Source: an uncultured Pelagibacteraceae bacterium
GTDB lineage: Bacteria; Pseudomonadota; Alphaproteobacteria; Pelagibacterales; AG-422-B15
Length of the DNA stretch: 64,000 nt
Assembly (NCBI GenBank): GCA_902577765.1
Contig: CACHAK010000001.1
Location: forward strand, 1 to 64,000
Direction of reading: 5' to 3'
The notes beneath the pieces were generated by a model. That model did no database searches. It saw nothing but the letters and a program-made list of their open reading frames with translations, and had not been told where the DNA came from. Shown piece by piece: positions 25,206 through 34,064 of this stretch (position 1 is its first letter; every line of letters begins with the position of its first letter). The translations under genes were made by a program, and so were the position numbers.

Positions 25206-26245
25206 TGAGTTTGTTAACCGGTATGCTTCAGCTTTTGCCACCAGAGACTGCACATAATGTCACAATACAATTAACAAAATATGGAAGTCCCTTACTAAGT
25301 AAAGGTTTTCAAGATCAAAGTTTACATACTAATGTTAAAGGCCTAAGCTTTAGTAACCCACTGGGAATTGCCGCTGGCTTTGATAAAAACGCTGAATTAA
25401 TAGACCCTTTACTAAAGATTGGATTTGGGTTTGTGGAATGTGGAACTGTTACACCGAAGCCACAATATGGAAATGCAAAGCCAAGAATTTTTAGGTTAAA
25501 AAAAGATAATGCTATAATTAATAGATTAGGTTTCAACAACAAAGGAGAAAAGAGATTTGTAGAGAATCTTATGTCTGCAAAAAAGACAGGTATTGTAGGA
25601 TCAAATATTGGACCAAATAAAGATTCTAAAAATTTCATTGATGATTATATAAAAATTTACAGAAAAATTTCAGTCTCTTGTGATTACGTTACCATTAATG
25701 TTTCATCTCCAAATACTGAAGCTCTTCGTGAATTGCAAAGAAAAGAATATCTTGAAGTACTATTAAGAGAAATATCTCAAATAAGGAATGAGGAAACGAA
25801 TAGAAAATTGATCATGTTAAAAATTGATCCTGATAATGCAAATGATCACTATGGCATGATCCTTAATCTTGTTGGTAAATATAATATCGATGGAATTATT
25901 GCTACAAATACTTCAATTTCAAGACCAGAAATTTTACGAGATCTCAATAAAAAAAGAGAAGGTGGTTTATCAGGTACTCCAATAAAGGATTTGTCTGATA
26001 AAGTTTTAAAATTTTTGTATCAAGAGACAAATCAAGAGTTAATCTTGATTGGTGTAGGTGGTATTAGTAGTGCATCTGATGCATATAATAAAATCAAACT
26101 TGGTGCATCTTTAGTTCAAATGTATACTTCTCTTACTTTTGGCGGACCACAATTAATAAGTAGGATCTTGATAGACTTAGTTAAACTTATCAAAAAAGAT
26201 GGTTTTACAAATATTTCAGAAGCGGTGGGTGTAGATAATCAATGA
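25205..26245 (+). CDS. pyrD: Dihydroorotate dehydrogenase (quinone), class 2
   Basis: Membrane-associated FMN enzyme of pyrimidine synthesis. The N-terminal helices (LLTGMLQLLPPETAHN) mark the class 2, quinone-reducing type. The FMN region is SNPLGIAAGFDKNAE. The catalytic-serine segment is TINVSSPNTEALRELQ, and the late LIGVGGISSASDAYNKI and KLGASLVQMYTSLTFGG bind phosphate. The frame offers a GTG at 25202, but the ATG at 25205, overlapping the lysK stop, is preferred (346 aa). It overlaps the next TetR gene by 4 bases. Confidence 0.95.
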   Translation: MSLLTGMLQLLPPETAHNVTIQLTKYGSPLLSKGFQDQSLHTNVKGLSFSNPLGIAAGFDKNAELIDPLLKIGFGFVECGTVTPKPQYGNAKPRIFRLKKDNAIINRLGFNNKGEKRFVENLMSAKKTGIVGSNIGPNKDSKNFIDDYIKIYRKISVSCDYVTINVSSPNTEALRELQRKEYLEVLLREISQIRNEETNRKLIMLKIDPDNANDHYGMILNLVGKYNIDGIIATNTSISRPEILRDLNKKREGGLSGTPIKDLSDKVLKFLYQETNQELILIGVGGISSASDAYNKIKLGASLVQMYTSLTFGGPQLISRILIDLVKLIKKDGFTNISEAVGVDNQ

Positions 26246-26856
26246 ATAAATCAATCGAACTTCCATTTAATCAAAGAAAGAGACAGCTCAACAAAAAACA
26301 AAATCGCGACTCTATTATTTTAGCTTCGAGAAAAGTTTTTACTATAAAAGGTCTTGACAATTCCAATGTACGAGAGATTGTATCCGAAGCAGGCTTAGGC
26401 TCTGGCACATTTTATAATTATTTTGATGATAAAGTTGAAGTTTTCTTAGTCATAGTAAATAAACTTATTAATGAATTTAGCAACTTTATTATTCCAGAAA
26501 TAAATAAAGCTAAAACTTTTGATGAGTTAGTTAGCATCTCCTTTAATAGTTGGTTTAATTGGATCTCTAATGACTCAGAAAACTATATTTTTTTCAAAAA
26601 TAATAAAAAATATATATTAGATCTAAAATGGTTAGGCCAAAATTCAAAAGAATATCAAAATTTTAATAAAAGACTGTTAGAAGTCACGATAAAGATGTCA
26701 AAAATTATTAGATTCCCTCAAAACGATATTTCACTTATGGTAACTTCTGTGATTGCAGTTAGTGTTAACCTTGGTGACGCATTATTAGAAAGAAATGATA
26801 TGAGTCCTTCCGAGGTGAGTTCATTTGCAACTAAATTATTTTTAAAGGGGCTATAA
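26242..26856 (+). CDS. TetR/AcrR-family regulator
   Basis: Transcription factor of 204 aa with an N-terminal helix-turn-helix (about residues 20-65: IILASRKVFTIKGLDNSNVR, then EIVSEAGLGSGTFYNYFDDK) typical of TetR proteins, followed by a helical ligand-binding domain. It is linked to pyrD by a 4-base overlap and lies 6 bases upstream of an SDR dehydrogenase gene, its likely but unproven target. No operator is visible inside this run, so autoregulation would have to act at the lysK promoter or through an internal promoter. Confidence 0.9.
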   Translation: MNKSIELPFNQRKRQLNKKQNRDSIILASRKVFTIKGLDNSNVREIVSEAGLGSGTFYNYFDDKVEVFLVIVNKLINEFSNFIIPEINKAKTFDELVSISFNSWFNWISNDSENYIFFKNNKKYILDLKWLGQNSKEYQNFNKRLLEVTIKMSKIIRFPQNDISLMVTSVIAVSVNLGDALLERNDMSPSEVSSFATKLFLKGL

Positions 26857-26862
26857 CTATAA

Positions 26863-27666
26863 ATGGTAAAAAGCATTTTTATTACTGGTGCGGCATCAGG
26901 GATAGGCAAAGCAACTGCAATTTCATTTGCTGATAATGGATGGAATGTGGGACTTTTTGATATTAATCAAGAAGGCCTTAAAGAGGTAGCAGATATTATA
27001 GGGCATAATAAATGTATGTATCAAAAACTAGATGTTACAAACATTGAAGATTGGATAGAAGCTGAAAAAAGCTTTTCACAATATACAGGCGGTAAGTGCG
27101 ATATATTCTTTAATAATGCAGGTATAGCAAATTTTGCAGGAGCATTCGAGGATATTAAGATTGAAGAAATGAGTAAAATAATAGATGTAAACTTTAAAGG
27201 TGTTGTAAATGGATGTTTCGCAATGCTTGAAATTCTAAAAAGTACAAAAAATAGTGTGATACTTAACACGAGTTCGGTCGCGGGACTCATTACAGCACCA
27301 GGTATATCAGTTTACGGAGCAACAAAGCATGCTGTTAGCTCTCTTACAGAAAACTTACGTATTGAGTTTGAGCGATATGACATTAAAGTATCTGAAATTA
27401 ATCCTTGGTTTACTGAAACACCTATTCTCGATGCTGAAGCTGTGACTTCTGGCGCAAAAAGTCAACTTGATCGTGAATTTGTTAACCAAAAAACAAAAGT
27501 TTATCCGGTTGAAAAGGTAGTAAGCTCAGTTTGGTCTGCTTATAATTCACGCAGAATACATAACCCAGTGGGATTTGAAGCAAAATTTGCATCATTTTTT
27601 ATGAGACTCATGCCATCACTCATTAGAAGTTTGAGTAAAAAGCTTTTTAAGGACTCCTTTATCTAA
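26863..27666 (+). CDS. SDR-family oxidoreductase
   Basis: Classical short-chain dehydrogenase, 267 aa. The NAD(P)-binding TGAASGIGKATA is at residues 8-19 and the NNAG motif in IFFNNAGIANF. The catalytic Ser lies in LNTSSVAG and the YxxxK is VYGATKHAV. An aspartate at the end of strand beta-2 (GLFDINQEG) suggests NAD(H) preference. The substrate is unknown. The gene follows a TetR gene by 6 bases and converges with the dienoyl-CoA reductase gene, overlapping it by 4 bases at the stops. Confidence 0.9.
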   Translation: MVKSIFITGAASGIGKATAISFADNGWNVGLFDINQEGLKEVADIIGHNKCMYQKLDVTNIEDWIEAEKSFSQYTGGKCDIFFNNAGIANFAGAFEDIKIEEMSKIIDVNFKGVVNGCFAMLEILKSTKNSVILNTSSVAGLITAPGISVYGATKHAVSSLTENLRIEFERYDIKVSEINPWFTETPILDAEAVTSGAKSQLDREFVNQKTKVYPVEKVVSSVWSAYNSRRIHNPVGFEAKFASFFMRLMPSLIRSLSKKLFKDSFI

Positions 27667-28538
27667 ACAGACCTTTTTGCTTTATCAGCATCATTAGAGG
27701 CTTTTATCATATTTCTAAGCTGTTCCCACTCTTGATCGGTTACATCTTTTAACATCTCGTAGAAATTACCTGCATGATTTAACCACTGAGCCCCATCAAT
27801 GGTAATTATTTCTCCTGTTAAGTAGTCAACACCATCAGCCATTAAAAAAGTTGCTAAATTAGCGAGCTCACTTAGCTCACCAGTTCTTTTCATTGGAATT
27901 GACTCCATCATATTTGCCCCTTTTCCGCCTGGAGCTAATCTATCCCAAGCACCTTTTGTCGGAAATGGTCCGGGCGAAATAGCATTTAATCTTATGCCCC
28001 TATTTCCCCATTCAGCCGCAAGGGATCTAGTCATTGTTGCTAAACCAGATTTGGACATAGCTGATGGAACTGTGTATGGGCCACTGCTATCAATCCATGT
28101 AGTTAGAATAGAAATTATACTTCCTTTTAAATTTTCGGCTAACCACCTTTTACCTATTGCATTTGTCATATAAAATGTTCCATTAAATACAATATTAGAA
28201 ATAGCAGTAAATGCTCTTGGGGATAAATCTTCTGTTCTTGAAATAAAATTTCCAGCAGCATTATTTAATAGACCAGTTAGAGGTCCTTCGCTCCAAATTT
28301 CATCTACCATATCTTCTATTGCTTCAGGAACCTTGATATCGCATGAGATTGATTTCACAGATCCACCATGTAAATCCATTAGCTCTTTAGCTGTTTCATC
28401 TAATACTGACTTTCTTCTGCCACAGATATAGACATCGGCACCAAGCTCTAAATATCTTGTAGCCATAGCTTTTCCAAGTCCTGAGCCTCCACCAGATACT
28501 AAAATTCTTTTATTTTTTAATAAATCTTTTTGAAACAT
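27663..28538 (-). CDS. 2,4-dienoyl-CoA reductase-type SDR (DECR-like)
   Basis: SDR of 291 aa, more specific than a generic one. Segments LLNNAAGNFISRTEDLSP, AFTAISNIVFNGTFYMTNAI, SPGPFPTKGAWDRLAPGG and TGELSELANLATFLMADG match the mitochondrial/peroxisomal DECR family, which reduces 2,4-dienoyl-CoA with NADPH during unsaturated fatty acid oxidation. The cofactor loop is GGGSGLGKAMA, with CGRR following, as NADPH enzymes have. The ATG at 28538 is chosen because AAGGAG lies 7 bases upstream; an earlier in-frame start at 28556 is less likely. The start region lies within the ccdA end. Confidence 0.85.
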   Translation of the reverse strand: MFQKDLLKNKRILVSGGGSGLGKAMATRYLELGADVYICGRRKSVLDETAKELMDLHGGSVKSISCDIKVPEAIEDMVDEIWSEGPLTGLLNNAAGNFISRTEDLSPRAFTAISNIVFNGTFYMTNAIGKRWLAENLKGSIISILTTWIDSSGPYTVPSAMSKSGLATMTRSLAAEWGNRGIRLNAISPGPFPTKGAWDRLAPGGKGANMMESIPMKRTGELSELANLATFLMADGVDYLTGEIITIDGAQWLNHAGNFYEMLKDVTDQEWEQLRNMIKASNDADKAKRSV

Positions 28539-28548
28539 AATTACTCCT

Positions 28549-29280
28549 TTATCCAAATTGCGCTAAGAATGGAAAATACTTTATAAAAAAGAAAGCCAAT
28601 TCTTGAATTCTGTTTGTTAGTATTAAGATACCAAATAAAATTAGTAAAAGACCAGTAAAAATTTCAATTGCCCTTATATAATTTCTAATTTTTGATAAAA
28701 ATTTCATAAAGCCACTGATTGCATAAGCTGAGATTAAAAAAGGGACTCCCAATCCAGCTGAGTAAAGCGTTAGCAAAACTATCCCATATGTTACTGTTTC
28801 TGAGCTGGCAGCTATTGATAAGACACTTCCTAGAATTGGTCCAATGCAAGGTGTCCATCCAAATGCAAATGATAAACCAATTATATAAGACCCAACTATA
28901 CCTGGCCTGTAACTCTCAATTTGGTATCTCATCTCCCTGTTTAAAAATGGTATCTGTACGATTTGCATGAAATGAATACCAAATATGATAATTATTATTC
29001 CTCCCACAATGCGTAAGAAATCAAGATATTCATAAACCAAGCTACTTAGTAAAGTTGCAGACGCCCCAAGTATTACAAACACAGTTGAAAACCCAAACAC
29101 AAAGCTTAATGAAAAACTAAAAACCTTTTTTTTTATTTCATCACTCTCATCCAACTGTAATTTATCCAAACTAGTTCCTGCCATAAAACACAAGTAACCC
29201 GGTACAATCGGCAACACACATGGGGAGAGAAAACTAAGAAGCCCTGCAAGGACTACATATAAATATGAAATCTCAGTCAC
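28549..29280 (-). CDS. ccdA: CcdA-type cytochrome c biogenesis / thiol-transport membrane protein
   Basis: Six-helix membrane protein of 243 aa that passes electrons from cytoplasmic thioredoxin across the membrane. The paired cysteines are in LLSFLSPCVLPIVPGYLCFM and SFAFGWTPCIGPILGSVLS, the diagnostic duplicated P-C motif. It begins with GTG (29278-29280), overlapping the stop of the preceding gene by 1 base, and shares an operon with a TSUP permease and a TIGR02186 protein. No ResA/CcmG or other Ccm gene is near, so the recipient of the electrons is unclear. Confidence 0.9.
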   Translation of the reverse strand: MTEISYLYVVLAGLLSFLSPCVLPIVPGYLCFMAGTSLDKLQLDESDEIKKKVFSFSLSFVFGFSTVFVILGASATLLSSLVYEYLDFLRIVGGIIIIIFGIHFMQIVQIPFLNREMRYQIESYRPGIVGSYIIGLSFAFGWTPCIGPILGSVLSIAASSETVTYGIVLLTLYSAGLGVPFLISAYAISGFMKFLSKIRNYIRAIEIFTGLLLILFGILILTNRIQELAFFFIKYFPFLAQFG

Positions 29281-30071
29281 TATATTTTTCTAAATCTTTT
29301 AAATATTTCAGCACCACTCCATCCAATAATTATTGCAATTATCAAAGAAATCAATCCGTAAAAGAATGGATAGTTTTTTGAAAATGAGTAGATTGCCTCT
29401 TCTATTCCAACTCTAGTAACCACAAAGTTATATGAATATTCCTGTGATACCTCATTATCTATAATTAGATGAAGATTAACATTGTATTCTCCTACAGGTA
29501 CAGTGTTAGGAATATCAATATAAGATCTGAATAGATTTCCATCAATTATTTCAATTTCATCAGATACTTGTTTATACAAACTATCATTTTGTTTTGTTCT
29601 AATTAAAGCATTATAAAATTCTTTTTTTTCTTTTTCATTAACAACGCTACCCCAATCAGTAGTAAGTGAGCTCCAATCAATCATTTCTGATTTCTCTTTC
29701 TCAAGTAGCCCAATCTGATTGTTCACTAAAAATTCATTTGTAAGTTCAGATGTACTCGAAAGATAATAAAATCCAGGCACATCTCTGAAAGTTACACTTT
29801 TAGAATTTAACCAAAATCCAAAATATGAATCTTTTTTTCTCAATGCAACATCCTCTAGAGGACCAACGACTTCGATAAGTATGTCACTTTTACTATCTCT
29901 TGACTGAGATGGATCAGAATAAAATGCTCCAAAAACAAGAAGCTCTTCACCAGAGAAATTTGCATCTATATATATTTCTTCCTGGTCTGAGCCAATAACA
30001 AGTGCAATTGAAACTGAGGGCATTAACACTCCAATCAATATATAAAATAAAATAATCAATTGTCTTATCAT
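29280..30071 (-). CDS. TIGR02186-family membrane-anchored protein
   Basis: 263 aa with a signal peptide (LIILFYILIGVLMPSVSIAL), a periplasmic beta-rich domain and one C-terminal membrane helix (FFYGLISLIIAIIIGWSGAE). Family markers are IYIDANFSGEELLVFGAF near the N-terminus and FGFWLNSKSVTFRDVPGFY in the middle. The family is uncharacterised and mostly alphaproteobacterial, typically encoded beside a TauE/SafE-like permease, as here (TAATG overlap). A role as a periplasmic partner of that permease is an inference from the linkage. Confidence 0.85.
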   Translation of the reverse strand: MIRQLIILFYILIGVLMPSVSIALVIGSDQEEIYIDANFSGEELLVFGAFYSDPSQSRDSKSDILIEVVGPLEDVALRKKDSYFGFWLNSKSVTFRDVPGFYYLSSTSELTNEFLVNNQIGLLEKEKSEMIDWSSLTTDWGSVVNEKEKKEFYNALIRTKQNDSLYKQVSDEIEIIDGNLFRSYIDIPNTVPVGEYNVNLHLIIDNEVSQEYSYNFVVTRVGIEEAIYSFSKNYPFFYGLISLIIAIIIGWSGAEIFKRFRKI

Positions 30072-30994
30072 TAGAAAACCAATCGTATTACAGATAAATT
30101 AAAAATTTCGTTAGGCTCTACCAACAAATCAAGTGCAATTTTAGTTGCAACACCAAGTACTATTATGGCCAGTAAAGCTCTTATTTCTTCACCTCTCAAT
30201 TTATTAGCTGCTAATACCCCGACTTGAGCACCAATAACAGACGAGAGTATTAAAAAGAAAGCTAGTACCGCATCTACAGCAAAAGTAGTAGTTGCATGAA
30301 GAATAGTAACAAGTGCGGTTATAAAAATAATTTGAAATAATGACGTGCCAATTACTTTTGAGGTAGGCATTCCCAAAAAATAAATCATCGCTGGAATTAA
30401 TATGAAAGCACCACCAATTCCCATTGTTGCTGATAAGATCCCAATTACAAAGCCAATAATAATTGGAGGAATAACACTTATGTATAATTTAGATTTGTAA
30501 AATCTTACCTTGAAAGGCAGTCTATGAGCCCAGTTATGATAATGAATTTTTTGTTTAACACTTTTTCTTCTTATTCTATCCCTTATTACTTTTGAGCTTT
30601 CAATAAGCATTGATAAACCTATGCCTGTTAAAAGAGCAAAATATAAAATTGAGATTACAGTATCAATTTGTCCGATTGCAACAAGCTTACTGAATATCCA
30701 AACGCCCAAGATTGATCCAAAAAAGGCACCAATAAGCAATACCCCTCCCATTTTAAAATCCACAAGACCTTGTCTCCAGTGACCTAATGTTCCAGAAATT
30801 GAAGATGCAACGATCTGGTTTGCTGATGTTGCAACAGCAACGTTAGTAGGTATACCTATGAATATTAGTAATGGTGTCATCAAAAAGCCTCCACCTAAAC
30901 CAAACATGCCTGATAGAAATCCTACAACTCCGCCTAAAGACAATAATAGAAAAATGTTAACTGAGAGCTCTGCAATAGGCAGATAAATACTCAT
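30071..30994 (-). CDS. TSUP-family permease (sulfite/sulfonate exporter TauE/SafE-like)
   Basis: Membrane protein of 307 aa with about eight to nine helices and the two TSUP repeats: FLSGMFGLGGGFLMTPLLIF in the first half and GILSATMGIGGAFILIPAMI in the second. Relatives move sulfite, sulfoacetate or other sulfur or C2 anions. It is the first gene of the permease-TIGR02186-ccdA-DECR operon and is divergent from an acyl-CoA dehydrogenase across about 112 bases. Confidence 0.88.
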   Translation of the reverse strand: MSIYLPIAELSVNIFLLLSLGGVVGFLSGMFGLGGGFLMTPLLIFIGIPTNVAVATSANQIVASSISGTLGHWRQGLVDFKMGGVLLIGAFFGSILGVWIFSKLVAIGQIDTVISILYFALLTGIGLSMLIESSKVIRDRIRRKSVKQKIHYHNWAHRLPFKVRFYKSKLYISVIPPIIIGFVIGILSATMGIGGAFILIPAMIYFLGMPTSKVIGTSLFQIIFITALVTILHATTTFAVDAVLAFFLILSSVIGAQVGVLAANKLRGEEIRALLAIIVLGVATKIALDLLVEPNEIFNLSVIRLVF

Positions 30995-31047
30995 AATTCT
31001 AAACTTTTCAGACTTTCCCCATCGATATGGCCAACAAAATTAGAAAT

Positions 31048-31075
31048 TTGCAATTTATGAGACAAAGGTTATATA
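31048..31075 (+). promoter_or_regulatory. Probable promoter of the 31107 acyl-CoA dehydrogenase
   Basis: TTGCAA (31048-31053), a 16-base spacer, then TATATA (31070-31075). This gives a leader of about 25 bases. The surrounding sequence is AT-rich, so this is only moderately specific. Confidence 0.45.
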
Positions 31076-31106
31076 TATTTAAACTACAATTAATATTCTT
31101 AAACCT

Positions 31107-32876
31107 ATGTCGTACAAAAGTCCAATAGAAGATTTCAAATACAATCTGGCTATGCTTAACTACGATGAAGTCATTGCTGGTATAGAAAAGTTCAAGGAAT
31201 ATGACTCCGAAACACTCATGAGCGTTGTTTCTGAGATTGGGCGTCTTAACGAGCAAGAAGTACTAGATAGTAACAAAATTGGAGATAGAGAAGGCTTAAA
31301 ATATGTCTCTAATGGAGCAGAAGGTCCTGAAGTGCATACCCCTGAAAGATTTAAGAAGTTATATGATGCAGTAAAGGCCTCCGGCTATGTTGGCGCTACC
31401 ATGCCCACTCAATATGGAGGTGGCGGAGCTCCGTTCACGACTGCAATACTTGCGGGAGAGATTGGCATTGCGGCAAATATGGCATTCTACATGGGTCCAG
31501 GATTAAGTCATGGAGCAATGAAGACCATATTGAAAAAAGCTACAGAGGAACTTAAAGATAAATATTTACCTAACATGACTTCAGGTGAATGGATGGGCAC
31601 GATGTGCCTTACAGAACCACAATGTGGAACTGATCTTGGTTTAATAAAATCAACCGCAATTCCTAAAGATGATCATTATGAATTAACAGGCCAAAAAATT
31701 TGGATTTCATTCGGTGAACATGATTTGACTGAAAACATTATTCATCTTGTTCTTGCAAGAACACCAGATGCACCTGAGGGTATTAAAGGAATAAGTTTAT
31801 TTCTTGTACCAAAGAGATTGGATGATAACTCTCGAAATACAATTTATTGTGGCGGCTTAGAACATAAGCTTGGAATTAATTCTTCGCCAACTTGTGTTAT
31901 GAACCTTGAAAATGCAAAAGGTTGGCTTGTTGGAGAAAAAAACAAAGGTATGGAAGCAATGTTTCTGATGATGAATGATGCACGTTTAAAAGTGGGACTC
32001 CAAGGTATAGCAATGTCTGAGATTTCATATCAAAACGCCCTGGAATTTGCAAAAGAAAGAAAACAAATGAGGTCAGTTGTCAAGGATAAGCAAGACAAAG
32101 ATAGTAAAGCTGACAATATAATTGTTCATCCTGACGTAAGAAGAATGTTAATGAATGTTAAAGCAACAACTGAAGCAATGCGTGCATTATGCATTTATAC
32201 AGCAATGAAAATTGATCTTGCAGAAGATCATCCCGATGAAAAAGTAAGACAGGAAGCTGATGATTTTGCTGCATTGATGACACCAATAATTAAAGCTTAC
32301 TGCACTGATAGAGGTTTTTTAAATTGTTCAGAATCTCTACAGGTCTTAGGTGGTAGTGGTTTTACAAAAGAATATCCTCTCGAGCAATACATGAGAGATG
32401 TAAGAATTACAATGATATATGAAGGTACAAATGGCATCCAAGCGTTAGACTTAGTTGGAAGAAAATTAACAATGCACCAAGGACGGCTGTTACAAAATTT
32501 CCAAAAAGAGGTTCAAAAATTTCTATCTGAAAATAAAGAGAATGAGGAAATATCCTCATTTATTAAACCTCTCGAGGATGCTCTCAATGAAGTTACTGCT
32601 TCAACAATGTGGTTAATGCAAAACGGTATGCAGGATCCGGAAAATGCTCTTGCTTCTGCTACTGATTACCTAAATTTAGTAGCTCTATCTTCTATGACAT
32701 ATATGTGGGCACGCATGGCAAAGTTCTCAGTTGGAAAAAATGAACCTATTCATAAAAATAAAATAAAAACTGGAACTTATTTTGTTGAAAAGATTATGCC
32801 AGAGTTAATTATGTACTCAAAAAAAGTGCAAGCAGGCAAGTCATCAATGATGGATATGGAAGTTGCAGAGTTTTAA
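31107..32876 (+). CDS. Acyl-CoA dehydrogenase, long form with C-terminal extension (FadE5/DmdC-like group)
   Basis: FAD enzyme that introduces the 2,3 double bond in an acyl-CoA. At 589 aa it is the extended form, with an extra N-terminal helix (about residues 1-35) and a C-terminal domain (from about 465). Signature segments are MCLTEPQCGTDLG, YELTGQKIWISFGEHDL, LQVLGGSGFTKEYPLEQYMR and MIYEGTNGIQALDLVGRK, where the Glu is the catalytic base. This size class includes DmdC (methylmercaptopropionyl-CoA dehydrogenase) and long-chain enzymes. Without dmdA, B or D nearby I do not assign DMSP metabolism. It converges with the next dehydrogenase. Confidence 0.92.
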   Translation: MSYKSPIEDFKYNLAMLNYDEVIAGIEKFKEYDSETLMSVVSEIGRLNEQEVLDSNKIGDREGLKYVSNGAEGPEVHTPERFKKLYDAVKASGYVGATMPTQYGGGGAPFTTAILAGEIGIAANMAFYMGPGLSHGAMKTILKKATEELKDKYLPNMTSGEWMGTMCLTEPQCGTDLGLIKSTAIPKDDHYELTGQKIWISFGEHDLTENIIHLVLARTPDAPEGIKGISLFLVPKRLDDNSRNTIYCGGLEHKLGINSSPTCVMNLENAKGWLVGEKNKGMEAMFLMMNDARLKVGLQGIAMSEISYQNALEFAKERKQMRSVVKDKQDKDSKADNIIVHPDVRRMLMNVKATTEAMRALCIYTAMKIDLAEDHPDEKVRQEADDFAALMTPIIKAYCTDRGFLNCSESLQVLGGSGFTKEYPLEQYMRDVRITMIYEGTNGIQALDLVGRKLTMHQGRLLQNFQKEVQKFLSENKENEEISSFIKPLEDALNEVTASTMWLMQNGMQDPENALASATDYLNLVALSSMTYMWARMAKFSVGKNEPIHKNKIKTGTYFVEKIMPELIMYSKKVQAGKSSMMDMEVAEF

Positions 32877-34064
32877 TTAAGATCTATATCCCAATTGTCT
32901 TGCAGCTAAATCGTACATTATTTCTTCTGATCCACCGCCAATGGCATTAACTCTTACTTCTCTATAAATCCTCTCAACTTTTCCAGGCCCACTATTAGCT
33001 CTAAGGTATCCTGCGCCACCTAATATTTGCATCGCTTCCCTCGCACATAATTCCATCGCTTTACTTGCATGTACTTTCAGCATTGCCAAGTCTGCAATTG
33101 GGCTTTCACCATTCATTACTCTCCAAGATAGCAATTCAGTCCAAGCTCTTGATGTTTTAACTGCTCTGTTCATATCAACGAGTTTGTGTTTTATCACTTG
33201 ATTATCAATCAATGGCTTACCAAATGTTTTTCGCTCTTTTGCCCAAGCTACTGCTTCATCAATACAAATTTGAGAGTACGCATTCATACCAGCTGCCATA
33301 CCAAGTCTTTCTTGACTGAAGTTGCTCATTACACCAATCCAGCCACTGTTTTCTCCACCAATCAAATTTTCTACAGGCACTTTACAATTATCAAAGTAAA
33401 GTACAGCTGTATCAGAGCTTAGCCATCCCATTTTTTTAAGAGGTGTTTGCGTGAAGCCAGGTGTATCCTTTTCAATAACCAGAACTGATATTCCAGTAGC
33501 ACCTTCACCACCAGTTCTTACTCCAACAACATATGTATCAGCACGCATTCCACTTGTAATGAACATTTTTGAGCCATTAACAATGAAATGGTCGCCTTTT
33601 CTAACTGCTTTAGTTTTCAAACTTGCAACATCTGATCCTCCCGAAGGTTCTGTCATTGCAAGAGCTGCTATTTTTTCCCCTCTTACCACCGGAGGAATAA
33701 ATTTTTCTTTTTGTTCTTCTGTACCCAAAGATTGTATCAATGGTATTGCAATATTATGCGATAAAAGACTTGCTGAAACACCGCCACATCCATGGGCGAA
33801 TTCCTCAGCTGTTACGATGCCATGAAAAATATCAATACCTTCTGTTGTACCGCCATACTTTTCATCATAGCCCATTCCCATTAGACCTACATCGGCGGCT
33901 TTTTTATAGAGTTCTCTTGGAAACTCACCAGCTTCTTCCCATTCTTCAACGAAAGGAGCTATTTCCTTTGAAACAAATTTTCTTACTTCTTCTCTCCATG
34001 CATGATGAGACTCATTATAAAAAAGAGGTTCTTTACCCTCAGAAATTCCAACTTTTGGTATCAT
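32877..34064 (-). CDS. Acyl-CoA dehydrogenase (standard length)
   Basis: Four-domain acyl-CoA dehydrogenase of 395 aa. Motifs are ALAMTEPSGGSDVASLKT, FIVNGSKMFITSGMRADT, the QILGGAGYLRA segment and a C-terminal IYREVRVNAIGGGSEEIMYD. The last is where the flavin-proximal Glu sits in short- and branched-chain enzymes (GGGSEEIM). Chain-length specificity is not readable. It is encoded with a hydratase-2 gene whose stop overlaps its start by 4 bases (ATGA), implying consecutive steps of one degradation pathway. Confidence 0.92.
   Translation of the reverse strand: MIPKVGISEGKEPLFYNESHHAWREEVRKFVSKEIAPFVEEWEEAGEFPRELYKKAADVGLMGMGYDEKYGGTTEGIDIFHGIVTAEEFAHGCGGVSASLLSHNIAIPLIQSLGTEEQKEKFIPPVVRGEKIAALAMTEPSGGSDVASLKTKAVRKGDHFIVNGSKMFITSGMRADTYVVGVRTGGEGATGISVLVIEKDTPGFTQTPLKKMGWLSSDTAVLYFDNCKVPVENLIGGENSGWIGVMSNFSQERLGMAAGMNAYSQICIDEAVAWAKERKTFGKPLIDNQVIKHKLVDMNRAVKTSRAWTELLSWRVMNGESPIADLAMLKVHASKAMELCAREAMQILGGAGYLRANSGPGKVERIYREVRVNAIGGGSEEIMYDLAARQLGYRS

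Noticed and set aside
31107-32876. Assignment of the long acyl-CoA dehydrogenase as DmdC of the DMSP pathway
   Set aside because: Length fits, but the extended acyl-CoA dehydrogenase group is broad and no dmdA, dmdB or dmdD homologue is in the window (the crotonase here has ECH1 residues).
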